DNA of 64,000 bases. Origin: Algoriphagus winogradskyi (GTDB lineage Bacteria; Bacteroidota; Bacteroidia; Cytophagales; Cyclobacteriaceae). The notes under the pieces are model-generated. The model was given only the letters and a program-made list of their open reading frames with translations. It was not told the DNA's origin and did not search any database. Shown here piece by piece: positions 46,315 through 54,920 of the stretch (its first letter is position 1; each line of letters starts with the position of its first letter). Location of the stretch: positions 62,001-126,000 of the forward strand of contig NZ_FXUA01000003.1 in NCBI RefSeq assembly GCF_900182815.1. Reading direction: 5' to 3'. Made by a program: the position numbers and the translations under genes.

Positions 46315-46929
46315 TCATGATGACAATGGTTGTGCAGGAATCCCAACAAGCACAGAAGACTTCAAAAGTGTTTTGGTGACAACAGCTCCAGCTCCTACTA
46401 TCATTTCATCACCTAGCTCAACTCCTGGAAGTATTACGGCTCCGGCACCTATCCTACACCTTTTGCCAATTTTGGATGCACCCAAAAGCATAGCACCCGG
46501 TCCTATTTCGCTAAAATCCCCCACAGAACATTCATGATGTACATTCGCTCGGGTATTAATCAAAACGCCCTTTCCAATGGTAGTCTCAGGACCGATAAAA
46601 CTAAAAGGCATAGCATCAAAACTTGTGGAATCTCCAGATTCATTAGTAATTACGTTTTGGATTCCAAAAGCGCTACCACCTAGTGAAGTTAATAGTAGAA
46701 ATAATTTTTCTCTATGAACTGGATTTCCGACTCCCAGCACAAATCTAGGATCTTCACTTAAGCTTTGTTCTAATTCAACCAGATTAAAAATTCCCTGACT
46801 TGGTAGTTCGCTATTTTCAAACTTGCTGGCGTCTTGATCAAAAAATATGATCTCAGCAGCAGGCATGCCACTATTAATCAGCACATGATGTACTTCCAAA
46901 CCATGTCCACCTGCTCCAGCAATTATCAT
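46315..46929 (-). CDS. NeuD/PglD-family sugar O- or N-acetyltransferase
   Basis: Acetyltransferase of 204 residues with an N-terminal Rossmann-like domain (IIAGAGGHGLEVHHVL, then FFDQD) and a C-terminal left-handed beta-helix (IGPETTIGKGVLINTRANVHHECSVGDFSEIGPGAML, in two stretches from about residue 112). NVHHEC carries the catalytic His seen in PglD. PglD acetylates the 4-amino group of UDP-4-amino-4,6-dideoxy sugars, so this enzyme could supply the acetylation step missing next to the WecE-like enzyme; that link is inference. A hairpin separates it from the UDP-glucose dehydrogenase gene. Confidence 0.88.
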   Translation of the reverse strand: MIIAGAGGHGLEVHHVLINSGMPAAEIIFFDQDASKFENSELPSQGIFNLVELEQSLSEDPRFVLGVGNPVHREKLFLLLTSLGGSAFGIQNVITNESGDSTSFDAMPFSFIGPETTIGKGVLINTRANVHHECSVGDFSEIGPGAMLLGASKIGKRCRIGAGAVILPGVELGDEMIVGAGAVVTKTLLKSSVLVGIPAQPLSS

Positions 46930-46957
46930 TTTCTATTATTCCTTAAAACATAGCAAT

Positions 46958-46981
46958 GCCCTTGAGTATAAACCCAAGGGC
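46958..46981 (-). terminator. Intergenic hairpin after the UDP-glucose dehydrogenase gene
   Basis: GCCCTTG (46958-46964) and CAAGGGC (46975-46981) form a 7-bp GC-rich stem, extendable with one mismatch. On the minus strand it follows the stop at 46990 but lacks a T-run after the stem, so it may attenuate or stabilise rather than terminate. Confidence 0.4.
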
Positions 46982-46989
46982 AAAAAGTA

Positions 46990-48309
46990 CTACTTAGAAC
47001 CAATCCCGTAAGTATCAAAACCAAGGGTTCCCAAATATTTCTTATCGTAAATATTTCGGCCATCGAATATCACTTTGTTCTTCAATAGTCTACCTACAAC
47101 ATCCCAACTAGGAATACGGAATTCCGACCATTCCGTAACCAAAAGAAGTGCATCAGCATCCACCAAAGCTTCATAAGCATCTTTACAATAGGTTACCTTA
47201 TCGAAGATGTAATGTTCCTTTGCCTCTTCCATGGCAATTGGATCATAGGCTTTCACCGTAGCGCCTGCAGCTCTCAACTCATCGATGATCACTCCAGCAG
47301 GCGCTTCACGCATATCATCTGTATTTGGCTTGAAGCTTAGTCCCCACATCGCAAAGGTCATTCCTGATAAATCCTCTCCGAAGTGAGCTTTTACTTTTTT
47401 GGAAAGCACATATTTCTGATCGTCGTTTACATCCTCCACAGCTTGGAGAACTCTCAGGTCATAGCCATACTGCTTAGCTGTTTTGATGATCGCTTTTACA
47501 TCCTTTGGAAAGCAAGACCCACCGTATCCCACTCCTGGGTAGATGAATTTGTTGCCTATTCTTGGGTCAGATCCAATTCCCTTTCTCACCATGTTGGCAT
47601 CGGCTCCAACCAATTCACATAGGTTGGCTATATCATTCATAAAGGAAATTTTGGTAGCCAGCATGGCGTTGGCGGCATACTTGGTCATTTCAGCGGAAGG
47701 AATATCCATGTAAATAATTCGCTCTCCGCTGAGTTGGAATGGCTTGTATAGACGCTTCATAATCTCTTCAGCTCTTTCGTCATCCACTCCAATTACAATT
47801 CTATCCGGCTTCAGAAAGTCTTCCACTGCAGCTCCTTCCTTCAGGAATTCAGGATTGGAAGCTACTGCAAAAGGAAGATCCGAAGATCTCTTATCTAGCG
47901 CTGCTTTAATCGCTGCACGAACTTTCTCACCGGTAGTTACCGGCACAGTGCTTTTGGTAGCCACTACAATGTAATCACTCATTTTAGTACCAATCTCATC
48001 TGCCACAGCCAGTACGTATTTCAAATCCGCAGATCCATCCTCGCCAGGAGGAGTCCCAACAGCAATGAAAGCTACAGATGCACCTTGGATTGCCTCACCC
48101 AAATCTGTGCTAAATTTAAGCCTGCCACTCTTATAATTACGGACTACTACTTCTTCGAGACCAGGCTCATAAATCGGCATAATGCCGTTTTTGAGGTTAT
48201 CAATTTTCTTCTGATCGATATCGACACAGGTGACTTCAATCCCAACATCAGCAAAACATGCTCCTGAAACCAAGCCTACATACCCGGTTCCTACTACTGC
48301 AATTTTCAT
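46990..48309 (-). CDS. ugd: UDP-glucose 6-dehydrogenase
   Basis: NAD-dependent cytoplasmic enzyme of 439 residues that makes UDP-glucuronic acid. KIAVVGTGYVGLVSGACFADVG is the Rossmann start, VGTPPGEDGSADL and SNPEFLKEGAAVEDFLKPDRIVIG are UDP-glucose dehydrogenase signatures, and PGVGYGGSCFPKD contains the catalytic Cys (about residue 261). Length and sequence style separate it from the HexNAc dehydrogenase at 26727. It is the second gene of the locus after the SLBB exporter and implies that glucuronic or galacturonic acid is part of the polymer. Confidence 0.96.
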   Translation of the reverse strand: MKIAVVGTGYVGLVSGACFADVGIEVTCVDIDQKKIDNLKNGIMPIYEPGLEEVVVRNYKSGRLKFSTDLGEAIQGASVAFIAVGTPPGEDGSADLKYVLAVADEIGTKMSDYIVVATKSTVPVTTGEKVRAAIKAALDKRSSDLPFAVASNPEFLKEGAAVEDFLKPDRIVIGVDDERAEEIMKRLYKPFQLSGERIIYMDIPSAEMTKYAANAMLATKISFMNDIANLCELVGADANMVRKGIGSDPRIGNKFIYPGVGYGGSCFPKDVKAIIKTAKQYGYDLRVLQAVEDVNDDQKYVLSKKVKAHFGEDLSGMTFAMWGLSFKPNTDDMREAPAGVIIDELRAAGATVKAYDPIAMEEAKEHYIFDKVTYCKDAYEALVDADALLLVTEWSEFRIPSWDVVGRLLKNKVIFDGRNIYDKKYLGTLGFDTYGIGSK

Positions 48310-48332
48310 ATATGTTAATAAGTTTTAACTAA

Positions 48333-50993
48333 CTACGGTTTGTTGTTATTGACTATTGTTTGAACTAAAATTGCCACTGTGGCTAGACTTGATGCTAACC
48401 CAATCCATGTTGCCGGCCCCATTCTGGTTCGAATTGGTTTTTTGGGCACTACTATTTCTGCTCCAGGCTCTAGTTCAGGATAAAATTTAAGACCTAAAAA
48501 GTTGTTGGTTTTTTTAGCGTCCCCATTTGCATAGACTACATAAGTCTTACCACGTCTAGCATCTTCGGTGAAACCGCCCGCTTTAGAAATGTATTTTTTC
48601 AACTTACTTTTCTTCATAAACCTAGTAGTAGTAGGCAATAAAACTTCCCCTACCATACGGACGGTTTGTAATTCCTTTGGAATTTGAATTATATCACCTT
48701 CGAGCAGGATCAAATCCTCTTCAGATCCAGGGTTATTTAAAATAAACTCAAGATCAATTCCCACAAAGTCCTGCTCCTTCAATCTCATAGAAGTAATGGT
48801 GGAGTCTTGTCTTAGGGTATCAAAAGCGGGAGTAATTTCAAAAAGCCTTCTTTTCTGCTCAGCTTGCTCCCTTTCAAACTTCTCCAATTCATTCTGAGCG
48901 AGTTTTGTGTCAATCCTCTCAAACAAAAGTTCTTCGGCTTCATTTGTATTTCTATTTGTTTCAGGATCTAAATTCGACCGTATTTCTTTCAGCGCCTCAC
49001 TTCTTAACTCTTCCTCTGTAGGACCTTTGAAATATACTGTACGGCGAATTAGACTTGCTCCTTTAGGATAGGCATACTGGGTAATACCACCAGCGCGCAT
49101 AATAACATCCGAGATTCTCTCATTCGCAGCTGATATCGCGAAATCTCCGGGATATATAACTTCTCCTTGAATTGTGATCAATTGCTCTCTTTCAAACCCT
49201 GGACTTCTTCTAATAAAGACGTGGTCAAAAGGTTGAAGTGGCTGGTTTCGCTCTTCTTCTGTTAACTCCAAATTAGGGTCTATCGACATAGTCTCAATCT
49301 GGGCTAATTTGCCAGATGCTGCATCTCTTACTCTGCGAGCTATCTCAATAGACGAGTTTGTAGCTGACTCCAACAATCCTCCTGATCTAATGATAAGATC
49401 TCCGACTGTCATATCTGTGGCATAGGGATAAGTACCTGGATAGTTAATTTCCCCGGATATTTTCACATAATATTCCTCCTGCACATCGTATCTGCTCGGC
49501 ACGAATAAAAGATCTTCATTTTTCAAAGCGATATCCTCAGCCGTTCCGTTTAATATGCCTTTCAGGTCTAGTGGCTCAGCAGCGAGTGTCAAATCTGCAC
49601 TTGTACGGTATAAGGTAGCTCTTGTAGCAAATGCTTCTGGTTTAAGCCCTTGTGCTTTTTCAACTAATCCTTTTACAGTAAGTCCGCCTTCATCCAATGA
49701 ATACTCTCCTGGACGAGTGACCGAACCCGTAACTTGAACTCGATTTGAGAATCTTTCTAATGCTTCTCCGATTAAAATTTCATCGCCATCCTTCAAGGAA
49801 AATGATCCAAATTCGCTGGAGGGCACATCAACTACCTTACGTTGATTATTTTCAATACGTCTAACAGTTACTCTATCCTGATAAGCCAAACTTGTAAAAC
49901 CACCTGTATAGATATAAAGATCTTCCAGTGATTCACTAGGTTTCACTTCAAAAAGACCTTCTCTACGAACCGGACCAACGATTTCTATCCTTGTTCCTAC
50001 AGGTGGAACGATCACAACGTCATTATCCTGAAGCGTAATATTTGAACTTTGAACGCCTTTGGAGAGGAATTCATAAATATCTACTGTGGCGACAAGTCTG
50101 CTATCCCTGTACACCTGCACATTTCTAAAAGCCCCATTTTCATTAGGTCCACCAGCTGCATACAAGCCATTAAAAACTGTAGCAAATGAAGGAAGGGTAT
50201 AAGTACCTGGCTTTGTCAACTCTCCTACCATTGAAACCTTAATGGATCTGATATTTCCTAACCTCAATTGAATGAATGTATTTGGGTTAGAACCATTCAG
50301 ACCCGAGTATATTCGACCCAATGCGGTTTTGATTCTTCCTATTGCTGCTTCGATAGTTGATCCCCCCACCTGAATTGGCCCCACATTTGGAACAAATACT
50401 CTTCCTTCTGGATTGACGTTCAAATCATAAGACTGTTGGGAGGCACCATATACATCAAGTAACAACTGATCCCCTGAGCCTATCACATAAGATTGTGGGG
50501 TAGGAATATTTAAACTTGGGTTGAAATTCAAATCTCGGTTGTGAAACAACTTGTAGCCGAAAATCTTCTTCTGCTTCACAGTCAGATCATAGTAGGGATC
50601 GGATCTACGAATAGAATCAAACATATCAAGTTCCGAATACCCATTGACAATTCTACCGGAAGTAGCATCCTGCCCTACTCCATCAGACATAACTGACATT
50701 TGCAGCTCAGAGATACGCTTACTTAATTTGGCAGCCTCCAAAGCAGGCATACCTCTTTCTCGAGCTAAGGCTGTTAACTGATTTGTGGTAAGTCCATTTG
50801 CTTCAGCTCTTTTAATGATTTGCTCGATCTGAGCATCAGACAAATCATCTACTTTTAGATTTTGAATATCAGAGAGACTTTGACTTTGTGCAACAAAAGC
50901 CATCATCAAAAAGGCCAACATCAGTAGGCAATTCTTACAATTTATCAACGTAGTGTATTTTTTCAATTGTATAATTTTCGCGTCCAAATTCAA
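48333..50993 (-). CDS. wza: Multi-SLBB polysaccharide export protein (Wza family, long form)
   Basis: Export protein of up to 886 residues. Signal-peptide-like CLLMLAFLMMAFVAQSQS is followed by a helical region (SDAQIEQIIKRAEANGL), a Poly_export domain (YVIGSGDQLLLDVYGASQQSY) and about six SLBB repeats, recognisable by xGxVxxPGxYxL units such as MVGELTKPGTYTLPSFATVF, VTGSVTRPGEYSLDEGG and ISGEINYPGTYPYATDMTVG. A C-terminal helix (TWIGLASSLATVAILVQTIV) is present. The furthest start is TTG at 50993; another TTG at 50966 also leaves an intact signal peptide, so the true start is uncertain. It heads the structural part of the locus and lacks the lipobox of the other Wza. Confidence 0.92.
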   Translation of the reverse strand: MNLDAKIIQLKKYTTLINCKNCLLMLAFLMMAFVAQSQSLSDIQNLKVDDLSDAQIEQIIKRAEANGLTTNQLTALARERGMPALEAAKLSKRISELQMSVMSDGVGQDATSGRIVNGYSELDMFDSIRRSDPYYDLTVKQKKIFGYKLFHNRDLNFNPSLNIPTPQSYVIGSGDQLLLDVYGASQQSYDLNVNPEGRVFVPNVGPIQVGGSTIEAAIGRIKTALGRIYSGLNGSNPNTFIQLRLGNIRSIKVSMVGELTKPGTYTLPSFATVFNGLYAAGGPNENGAFRNVQVYRDSRLVATVDIYEFLSKGVQSSNITLQDNDVVIVPPVGTRIEIVGPVRREGLFEVKPSESLEDLYIYTGGFTSLAYQDRVTVRRIENNQRKVVDVPSSEFGSFSLKDGDEILIGEALERFSNRVQVTGSVTRPGEYSLDEGGLTVKGLVEKAQGLKPEAFATRATLYRTSADLTLAAEPLDLKGILNGTAEDIALKNEDLLFVPSRYDVQEEYYVKISGEINYPGTYPYATDMTVGDLIIRSGGLLESATNSSIEIARRVRDAASGKLAQIETMSIDPNLELTEEERNQPLQPFDHVFIRRSPGFEREQLITIQGEVIYPGDFAISAANERISDVIMRAGGITQYAYPKGASLIRRTVYFKGPTEEELRSEALKEIRSNLDPETNRNTNEAEELLFERIDTKLAQNELEKFEREQAEQKRRLFEITPAFDTLRQDSTITSMRLKEQDFVGIDLEFILNNPGSEEDLILLEGDIIQIPKELQTVRMVGEVLLPTTTRFMKKSKLKKYISKAGGFTEDARRGKTYVVYANGDAKKTNNFLGLKFYPELEPGAEIVVPKKPIRTRMGPATWIGLASSLATVAILVQTIVNNNKP

Positions 50994-51090
50994 TTTAAAC
51001 CAAGTAATCCAAACCCTAATTTCTGATTTTTAATCAATTTACAAGCTATTTCGCACAGCTTCGCCCTTTCAGTCACAAAAGCGCCTATCA

Positions 51091-51102
51091 CAAAATTTAC
51101 TC
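51091..51102 (-). promoter_or_regulatory. Weak promoter/half-site before the SLBB export gene
   Basis: On the minus strand GAGTAAATTTTG carries one arm of the shared palindrome (GAGTA) followed by a TA-N3-TTTG box with one base too many in the spacer. No TTG lies at the right -33 distance. A second imperfect box TAGGGTTTG lies nearer to the gene. Offered only as a candidate. Confidence 0.25.
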
Positions 51103-51118
51103 TATAAACTCGAGCTCC

Positions 51119-51637
51119 CTAAGCCCCTACCTCTTTGTCGAACAATACCAAGCCCGTAGAGACCATCCTATCAGATAGCAAGGTCAATACCACTTTTCGT
51201 TCTATCATTTCCTCTATCTTATTCGAGAGGTTCAAAATGTAGCTCTCGTTAAGATTATCTCCGGTGACTACTACATCTATTTTTCCTGAGTCTATGCCTT
51301 TAGATAGATCCCCAACTAGGATTACTTGACTCACCTCTCCCATTCTCTCCAGAATTTGCTCGAGCAACTTGTCCAAACCTAGATATTTACGAATGATATC
51401 TTGTATGTTAGAGAAAAAGGGATGAGTAACATTTGCCTTGTAGGCAATTTTATTTTTATCTGATTCCTTTACTAAAATACCTGCTTGTGTTAGGTTATTC
51501 AATTCCTTGCGAATTGCATTGGTCGACTCACCAAACTCGTCAGCCAAACCTCGCAAATGACTTTGTGTTTTGGAGTTAACAAAAAACTTAACAAGTAACC
51601 TCAACCTTGTTTTTGAGGTAATTAAGGATTCAAGCAT
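51119..51637 (-). CDS. Winged-helix transcriptional regulator fused to a degenerate nucleotidyltransferase domain
   Basis: Predicted DNA-binding protein of 172 residues. Residues 1-60 form an ArsR/MarR-like winged helix (SKTRLRLLVKFFVNSKTQSHLRGLADEFGESTNAIRKEL with the recognition helix near 37-50, then LTQAGILVKE). Residues 100-170 resemble a minimal nucleotidyltransferase fold: LVGDLSKGIDSGKIDVVVTGD keeps the G-x-S-x-G loop and one Asp (about 121), but the other Asp of the D-x-D metal site is replaced by Lys, so catalysis is doubtful. It precedes the polysaccharide operon by 125 bp in the same direction and probably controls it and itself through the palindrome at 51656-51674. Confidence 0.8.
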   Translation of the reverse strand: MLESLITSKTRLRLLVKFFVNSKTQSHLRGLADEFGESTNAIRKELNNLTQAGILVKESDKNKIAYKANVTHPFFSNIQDIIRKYLGLDKLLEQILERMGEVSQVILVGDLSKGIDSGKIDVVVTGDNLNESYILNLSNKIEEMIERKVVLTLLSDRMVSTGLVLFDKEVGA

Positions 51638-51643
51638 AAAAAT

Positions 51644-51658
51644 TCACTTCAATAGTGA
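51644..51658. repeat. Small inverted repeat in the regulator leader
   Basis: TCACT (51644-51648) and AGTGA (51654-51658) pair around a 5-nt loop, between the -7 box and the ATG and overlapping the edge of the 19-bp palindrome. Confidence 0.4.
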
Positions 51659-51674
51659 GTAACAAAGGTACTCA
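51656..51674. promoter_or_regulatory. 19-bp palindromic operator-like site, copy R
   Basis: TGAGTA-ACAAAGG-TACTCA: perfect 6-bp inverted arms around the -7 box TACCTTTG of the regulator promoter. It matches the site at 28219-28237 at 17 of 19 positions; the two differing positions are symmetric about the centre. Binding here would occlude the promoter, consistent with autoregulation. Confidence 0.65.
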
Positions 51675-51696
51675 ATCGATTGAAATGGAAAAACAA
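51663..51696 (-). promoter_or_regulatory. Promoter of the regulator gene
   Basis: On the minus strand TTTTG (TTG at 51694-51696), then 23 nt, then TACCTTTG at 51663-51670, a perfect Bacteroidetes -7 box about 25 nt before the ATG. The spacer contains the 12-bp perfect palindrome TCAATCGATTGA (51672-51683), a possible additional operator. Confidence 0.6.
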
Positions 51697-51899
51697 AAGA
51701 CTGGTTTTTGAAGTCAAACTAAGAACTTTTAACTAATTTCTTTTTTTATGATTATCAGCAATAATGCCAGTCGCCTGATAGTCTTTGCATATCAGATTGG
51801 AAGACAGAAGTAGCACAATCCCTAAGATTAACTACTCCTACCTTTCTTTTCCCTCCTTATTGGAATAGAAGCGGAGATACATATTGCTTTTTATCATTC

Positions 51900-52271
51900 T
51901 CATCCCCCATAGATATTATCAGGCTTTCTTTTGAAAAGATTGCGCAACAAACTTCCTGTCAAAGCGCTAAAAGCACCCAGTAAAAATCCGAGTATACCTG
52001 TGAGAGCCAAAAGTGGCATTTCAGAACCAAACCCCATTAATTCGCCCATTTTATCAGGCAATGAACTACCTGAAAAAGTACTGATATAGATACTTTGACC
52101 TAGCCACGCTAAGCCCATGCCTAAGCCACCTGCAAAAAAAGCCGCTACGCCGCCATTATCAATTAAAGCTGCAAAAATTGCTATGATAATCATTACAGAC
52201 CAGTAAGGCAGAAAGGGGTTGAAAATGAGGACAAGTACAGCCGTGAGAAAAGTAAATAGTATAAATTTCAT
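51900..52271 (-). CDS. Small membrane protein of unknown function
   Basis: A 123-residue protein that I do not recognise. Three or four hydrophobic segments are visible: residues 4-20 (ILFTFLTAVLVLIFNPF), 25-55 (WSVMIIIAIFAALIDNGGVAAFFAGG), and 88-112 (LLALTGILGFLLGAFSALTGSLL), followed by a basic tail (RNLFKRKPDN). It is probably an inner-membrane protein. It stands alone between the regulator and the Ntn hydrolase gene with 97-bp and 262-bp gaps; no promoter is evident. Confidence 0.75.
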   Translation of the reverse strand: MKFILFTFLTAVLVLIFNPFLPYWSVMIIIAIFAALIDNGGVAAFFAGGLGMGLAWLGQSIYISTFSGSSLPDKMGELMGFGSEMPLLALTGILGFLLGAFSALTGSLLRNLFKRKPDNIYGG

Positions 52272-52368
52272 GTGTTTATAATTTGTCTTTTAATAGTCAC
52301 ATGGAATCTCGCTGGGTTTATAATTATCCTAGTGAGAGTCGTTTGCGACCTACTCAATTTTATAGCGC

Positions 52369-54783
52369 TTAGTTTAAATTAGTTTTGAATAATAGGCCAT
52401 CTACTTGATCAGGTGTTCTCAGGTCAAAGTTTAGGTATTCACCATTTGCCCAGATGGGGATGAAATTGCTATAAAATTTACTTCCAGGATTTCCGGATTG
52501 ACCACCTGGATAAACACCAAATGCTTTGACTTCTGGTCCTAATTCCACGACCATTCTCCAGCTTGCACCTGATCTACCACTTGTAGCATTCAAAATTCCA
52601 GCACCCCCTCCTGTGTAGACATTTTCCACAGAAAATGAATTAAACTGGGGAACAAGATGCTGAATCTTGGTTCTTTTATAATTAGCCCAGGAGAAATCCC
52701 CCTCCTCTTCTTCCCATTTTGTCATGACTTCTAGCAATCCTTTGAAACCGAATTTGATGTGGGTTGCTGCAGTCTCCCTTTCAGAGGTCTTCTTATGGTC
52801 AAACACTTCACTATTCGGCTCATTTTTCATAAATAATACCGTTTGATAATAGCTTGGAAGTACAACAGGTGCTAAATTTTCTGACAAGTCCTTCCATATC
52901 TGACTGTAAGTTTCTCGCCACCAGATATAGAATAAAGTTGGTGCTTTCTGATTTGGATCTGCATAAAAATCCCATTGCTTCAAAATAGAAATGTATTTTT
53001 TTGCGGCAGCGTCATTTTCAACATCACTCCCAAGTAAGTCCAACATAATCGGTAGGGCTTCGGAAGCGTGTAGATAAAAATCATCAAACTGTAGCCCTTG
53101 CATATCCTCCACAGTAATATTACTCATTTCAGATAGTCTGTTGTTGAGTCTGCGATTTCGATAAAATTCGTAGCTATTATCAAAAACATAGTACGGATAC
53201 GTTGAATCCGTAGGATGCTGGTTAGCTGAGCTAACAAAACCGCGAGAAGGATTTAATGTACTTGCATTTTGTTCATTCGGAATATATCCTTGCCATTCCA
53301 TTTGCGGGTCTGCTCCATCCATAAAGAATTTTCCTTGCCCTTTCCATTTCAAAGGGAATTTACCCTGAATCCTCATAGCTATATCACCACTTTTGGATGC
53401 GAAGACAAAATTTTGAGCGGGAGCAGTGAAATTATCTAGGGCAACATTATAGTCATCATGGTTTTTTGCTGTATTTAACTTTAAGAAAGTTTTTTGCTCA
53501 TTTGATCCTTCATGTACATTCCATTTTAAGGCGAAATTGACATCTTGACGGTTGGAATTGAAGGTCTTATCATACACCACAGGTCCATAATGGGTATAAA
53601 CTACAGTGTCTATTAAAGCAGGCTCACCTTTTACTTTAATTTCTTCTATTCTAAAAGTAGTCTGCTCCCACCTTTCGCCGTATCGGTAGGCTTTTCTAGC
53701 TTTATCCTGAAAAGTAATTTTATACCAATCACGTGTATCGCGAGTTGCATTGGTGACACCCCAAGCAATATTTTCATTAAACCCGGAAATAACACCTAAG
53801 GCACCGGGAAGAGTGGCTCCTTTCACTGAGTGATTAGGTGTGGTCAATTGCATGGAGTACCAAAGCGAAGGAAGATTTAAACTCAGGTGGGGATCATTGG
53901 CTAAAATTGGATTACCACTTTTCGTTTTCGAACCAGATACTGCCCAATTATTAGAACCTGTACCTTCTTCTGGTTGTGGTAAAGGATCAATGACTAGTTG
54001 ATCGTTAGGGTAATTAATACTATCTGGCCGGGTAACTTCGAGAGACTTAAAGTCCCACTTGTGTCCTGCTTCAATGATGGGTTCCACACCAATTGGATAT
54101 TCTGGATATAATTTATCCAGCATCACTTCGCCTAGAATTTTTCTCAAATTCGAATATTCCAAATCCCGGTCACCAACCAACATATCGGTCATATATTTCA
54201 ACAAAAGAATGGATTTAAACGCCGTCCAAGGTTCTGGTCTATAGTTTAGGATTTTATATTCTACCGGTAATTGTGCATCTTCTAGCTGATCGATGTATTG
54301 ATTCACTCCATCCGCATAGGCCTCTAATAGGGCATACGTCTCAGGGTCGGTTTCTTGGGTGAATTTTATTCCTTTTTCCGCTCCATATGCCAAACCTTTT
54401 CGTCTAGTCATCCTATCTAGATCTATAGCTAAGGGTCCGACTATTTCGGAGATTCTGCCTGCAGCAGCCATAGTCTGGAATTCCATTTGCCAAAGTCTGT
54501 GCTTTGCAGTAATGTAACCTTGAGCTCTGTATAGGTCAGCTTCATTAGCAGCAAAAATGTGAGGAATCAAGTTCTCATCGTAAACCACTTGCACTTCACT
54601 GCTTAGGTTATTGAGTTCCAGTTCATCCTCAGCCAATTCATCTTCTGAAATTGAATTTTGCCAAAACCCATGATTAGGGTCAAGCAAAGGCGCTAAGGGC
54701 GGTATCGCACCAAAGGGAGTGGAAACAGCTACTCCAAGTGCGATAGTCAGCGCTAAAACCACTAAAAAACCTATATACTTCAT
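52369..54783 (-). CDS. Penicillin acylase family Ntn hydrolase
   Basis: Exported amidase of 804 residues that in the family matures by autocatalytic cleavage before an N-terminal nucleophile Ser. A signal/anchor segment lies at residues 4-22. The alpha-subunit part includes YDENLIPHIFAANEADLYRAQGY and RLWQMEFQTMAAAGR; GTGSNNWAVSGSKTKSG contains the Gly-Ser cleavage site with Ser about 277; ILANDPHLSLNLPSLWY follows as expected. Homologues hydrolyse penicillins, acyl-homoserine lactones or cyclic lipopeptides, so the natural substrate is open. It sits upstream of an unknown membrane protein and downstream of a strong terminator. Confidence 0.93.
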   Translation of the reverse strand: MKYIGFLVVLALTIALGVAVSTPFGAIPPLAPLLDPNHGFWQNSISEDELAEDELELNNLSSEVQVVYDENLIPHIFAANEADLYRAQGYITAKHRLWQMEFQTMAAAGRISEIVGPLAIDLDRMTRRKGLAYGAEKGIKFTQETDPETYALLEAYADGVNQYIDQLEDAQLPVEYKILNYRPEPWTAFKSILLLKYMTDMLVGDRDLEYSNLRKILGEVMLDKLYPEYPIGVEPIIEAGHKWDFKSLEVTRPDSINYPNDQLVIDPLPQPEEGTGSNNWAVSGSKTKSGNPILANDPHLSLNLPSLWYSMQLTTPNHSVKGATLPGALGVISGFNENIAWGVTNATRDTRDWYKITFQDKARKAYRYGERWEQTTFRIEEIKVKGEPALIDTVVYTHYGPVVYDKTFNSNRQDVNFALKWNVHEGSNEQKTFLKLNTAKNHDDYNVALDNFTAPAQNFVFASKSGDIAMRIQGKFPLKWKGQGKFFMDGADPQMEWQGYIPNEQNASTLNPSRGFVSSANQHPTDSTYPYYVFDNSYEFYRNRRLNNRLSEMSNITVEDMQGLQFDDFYLHASEALPIMLDLLGSDVENDAAAKKYISILKQWDFYADPNQKAPTLFYIWWRETYSQIWKDLSENLAPVVLPSYYQTVLFMKNEPNSEVFDHKKTSERETAATHIKFGFKGLLEVMTKWEEEEGDFSWANYKRTKIQHLVPQFNSFSVENVYTGGGAGILNATSGRSGASWRMVVELGPEVKAFGVYPGGQSGNPGSKFYSNFIPIWANGEYLNFDLRTPDQVDGLLFKTNLN

Positions 54784-54866
54784 CGAATCATATTTAAGTA
54801 AGGAGACGAATTTACCCTAAACCTAATATTAAAACACATATCCGTTTGCCCTTTTGGTATTTACCT

Positions 54867-54901
54867 AAAAAAAAAGCCCTCAATTTAGAAATTGAGGACT
54901 T
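54867..54901 (-). terminator. Intrinsic terminator of the DUF2911 gene
   Basis: CCTCAATTT (54878-54886) pairs with AAATTGAGG (54889-54897). On the minus strand the stem is followed by a run of nine T after GGGC, 20-50 nt beyond the stop at 54921. It may also work weakly in the other direction. Confidence 0.9.
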
Positions 54902-54920
54902 TTTCAGGGAATGTAATTCC

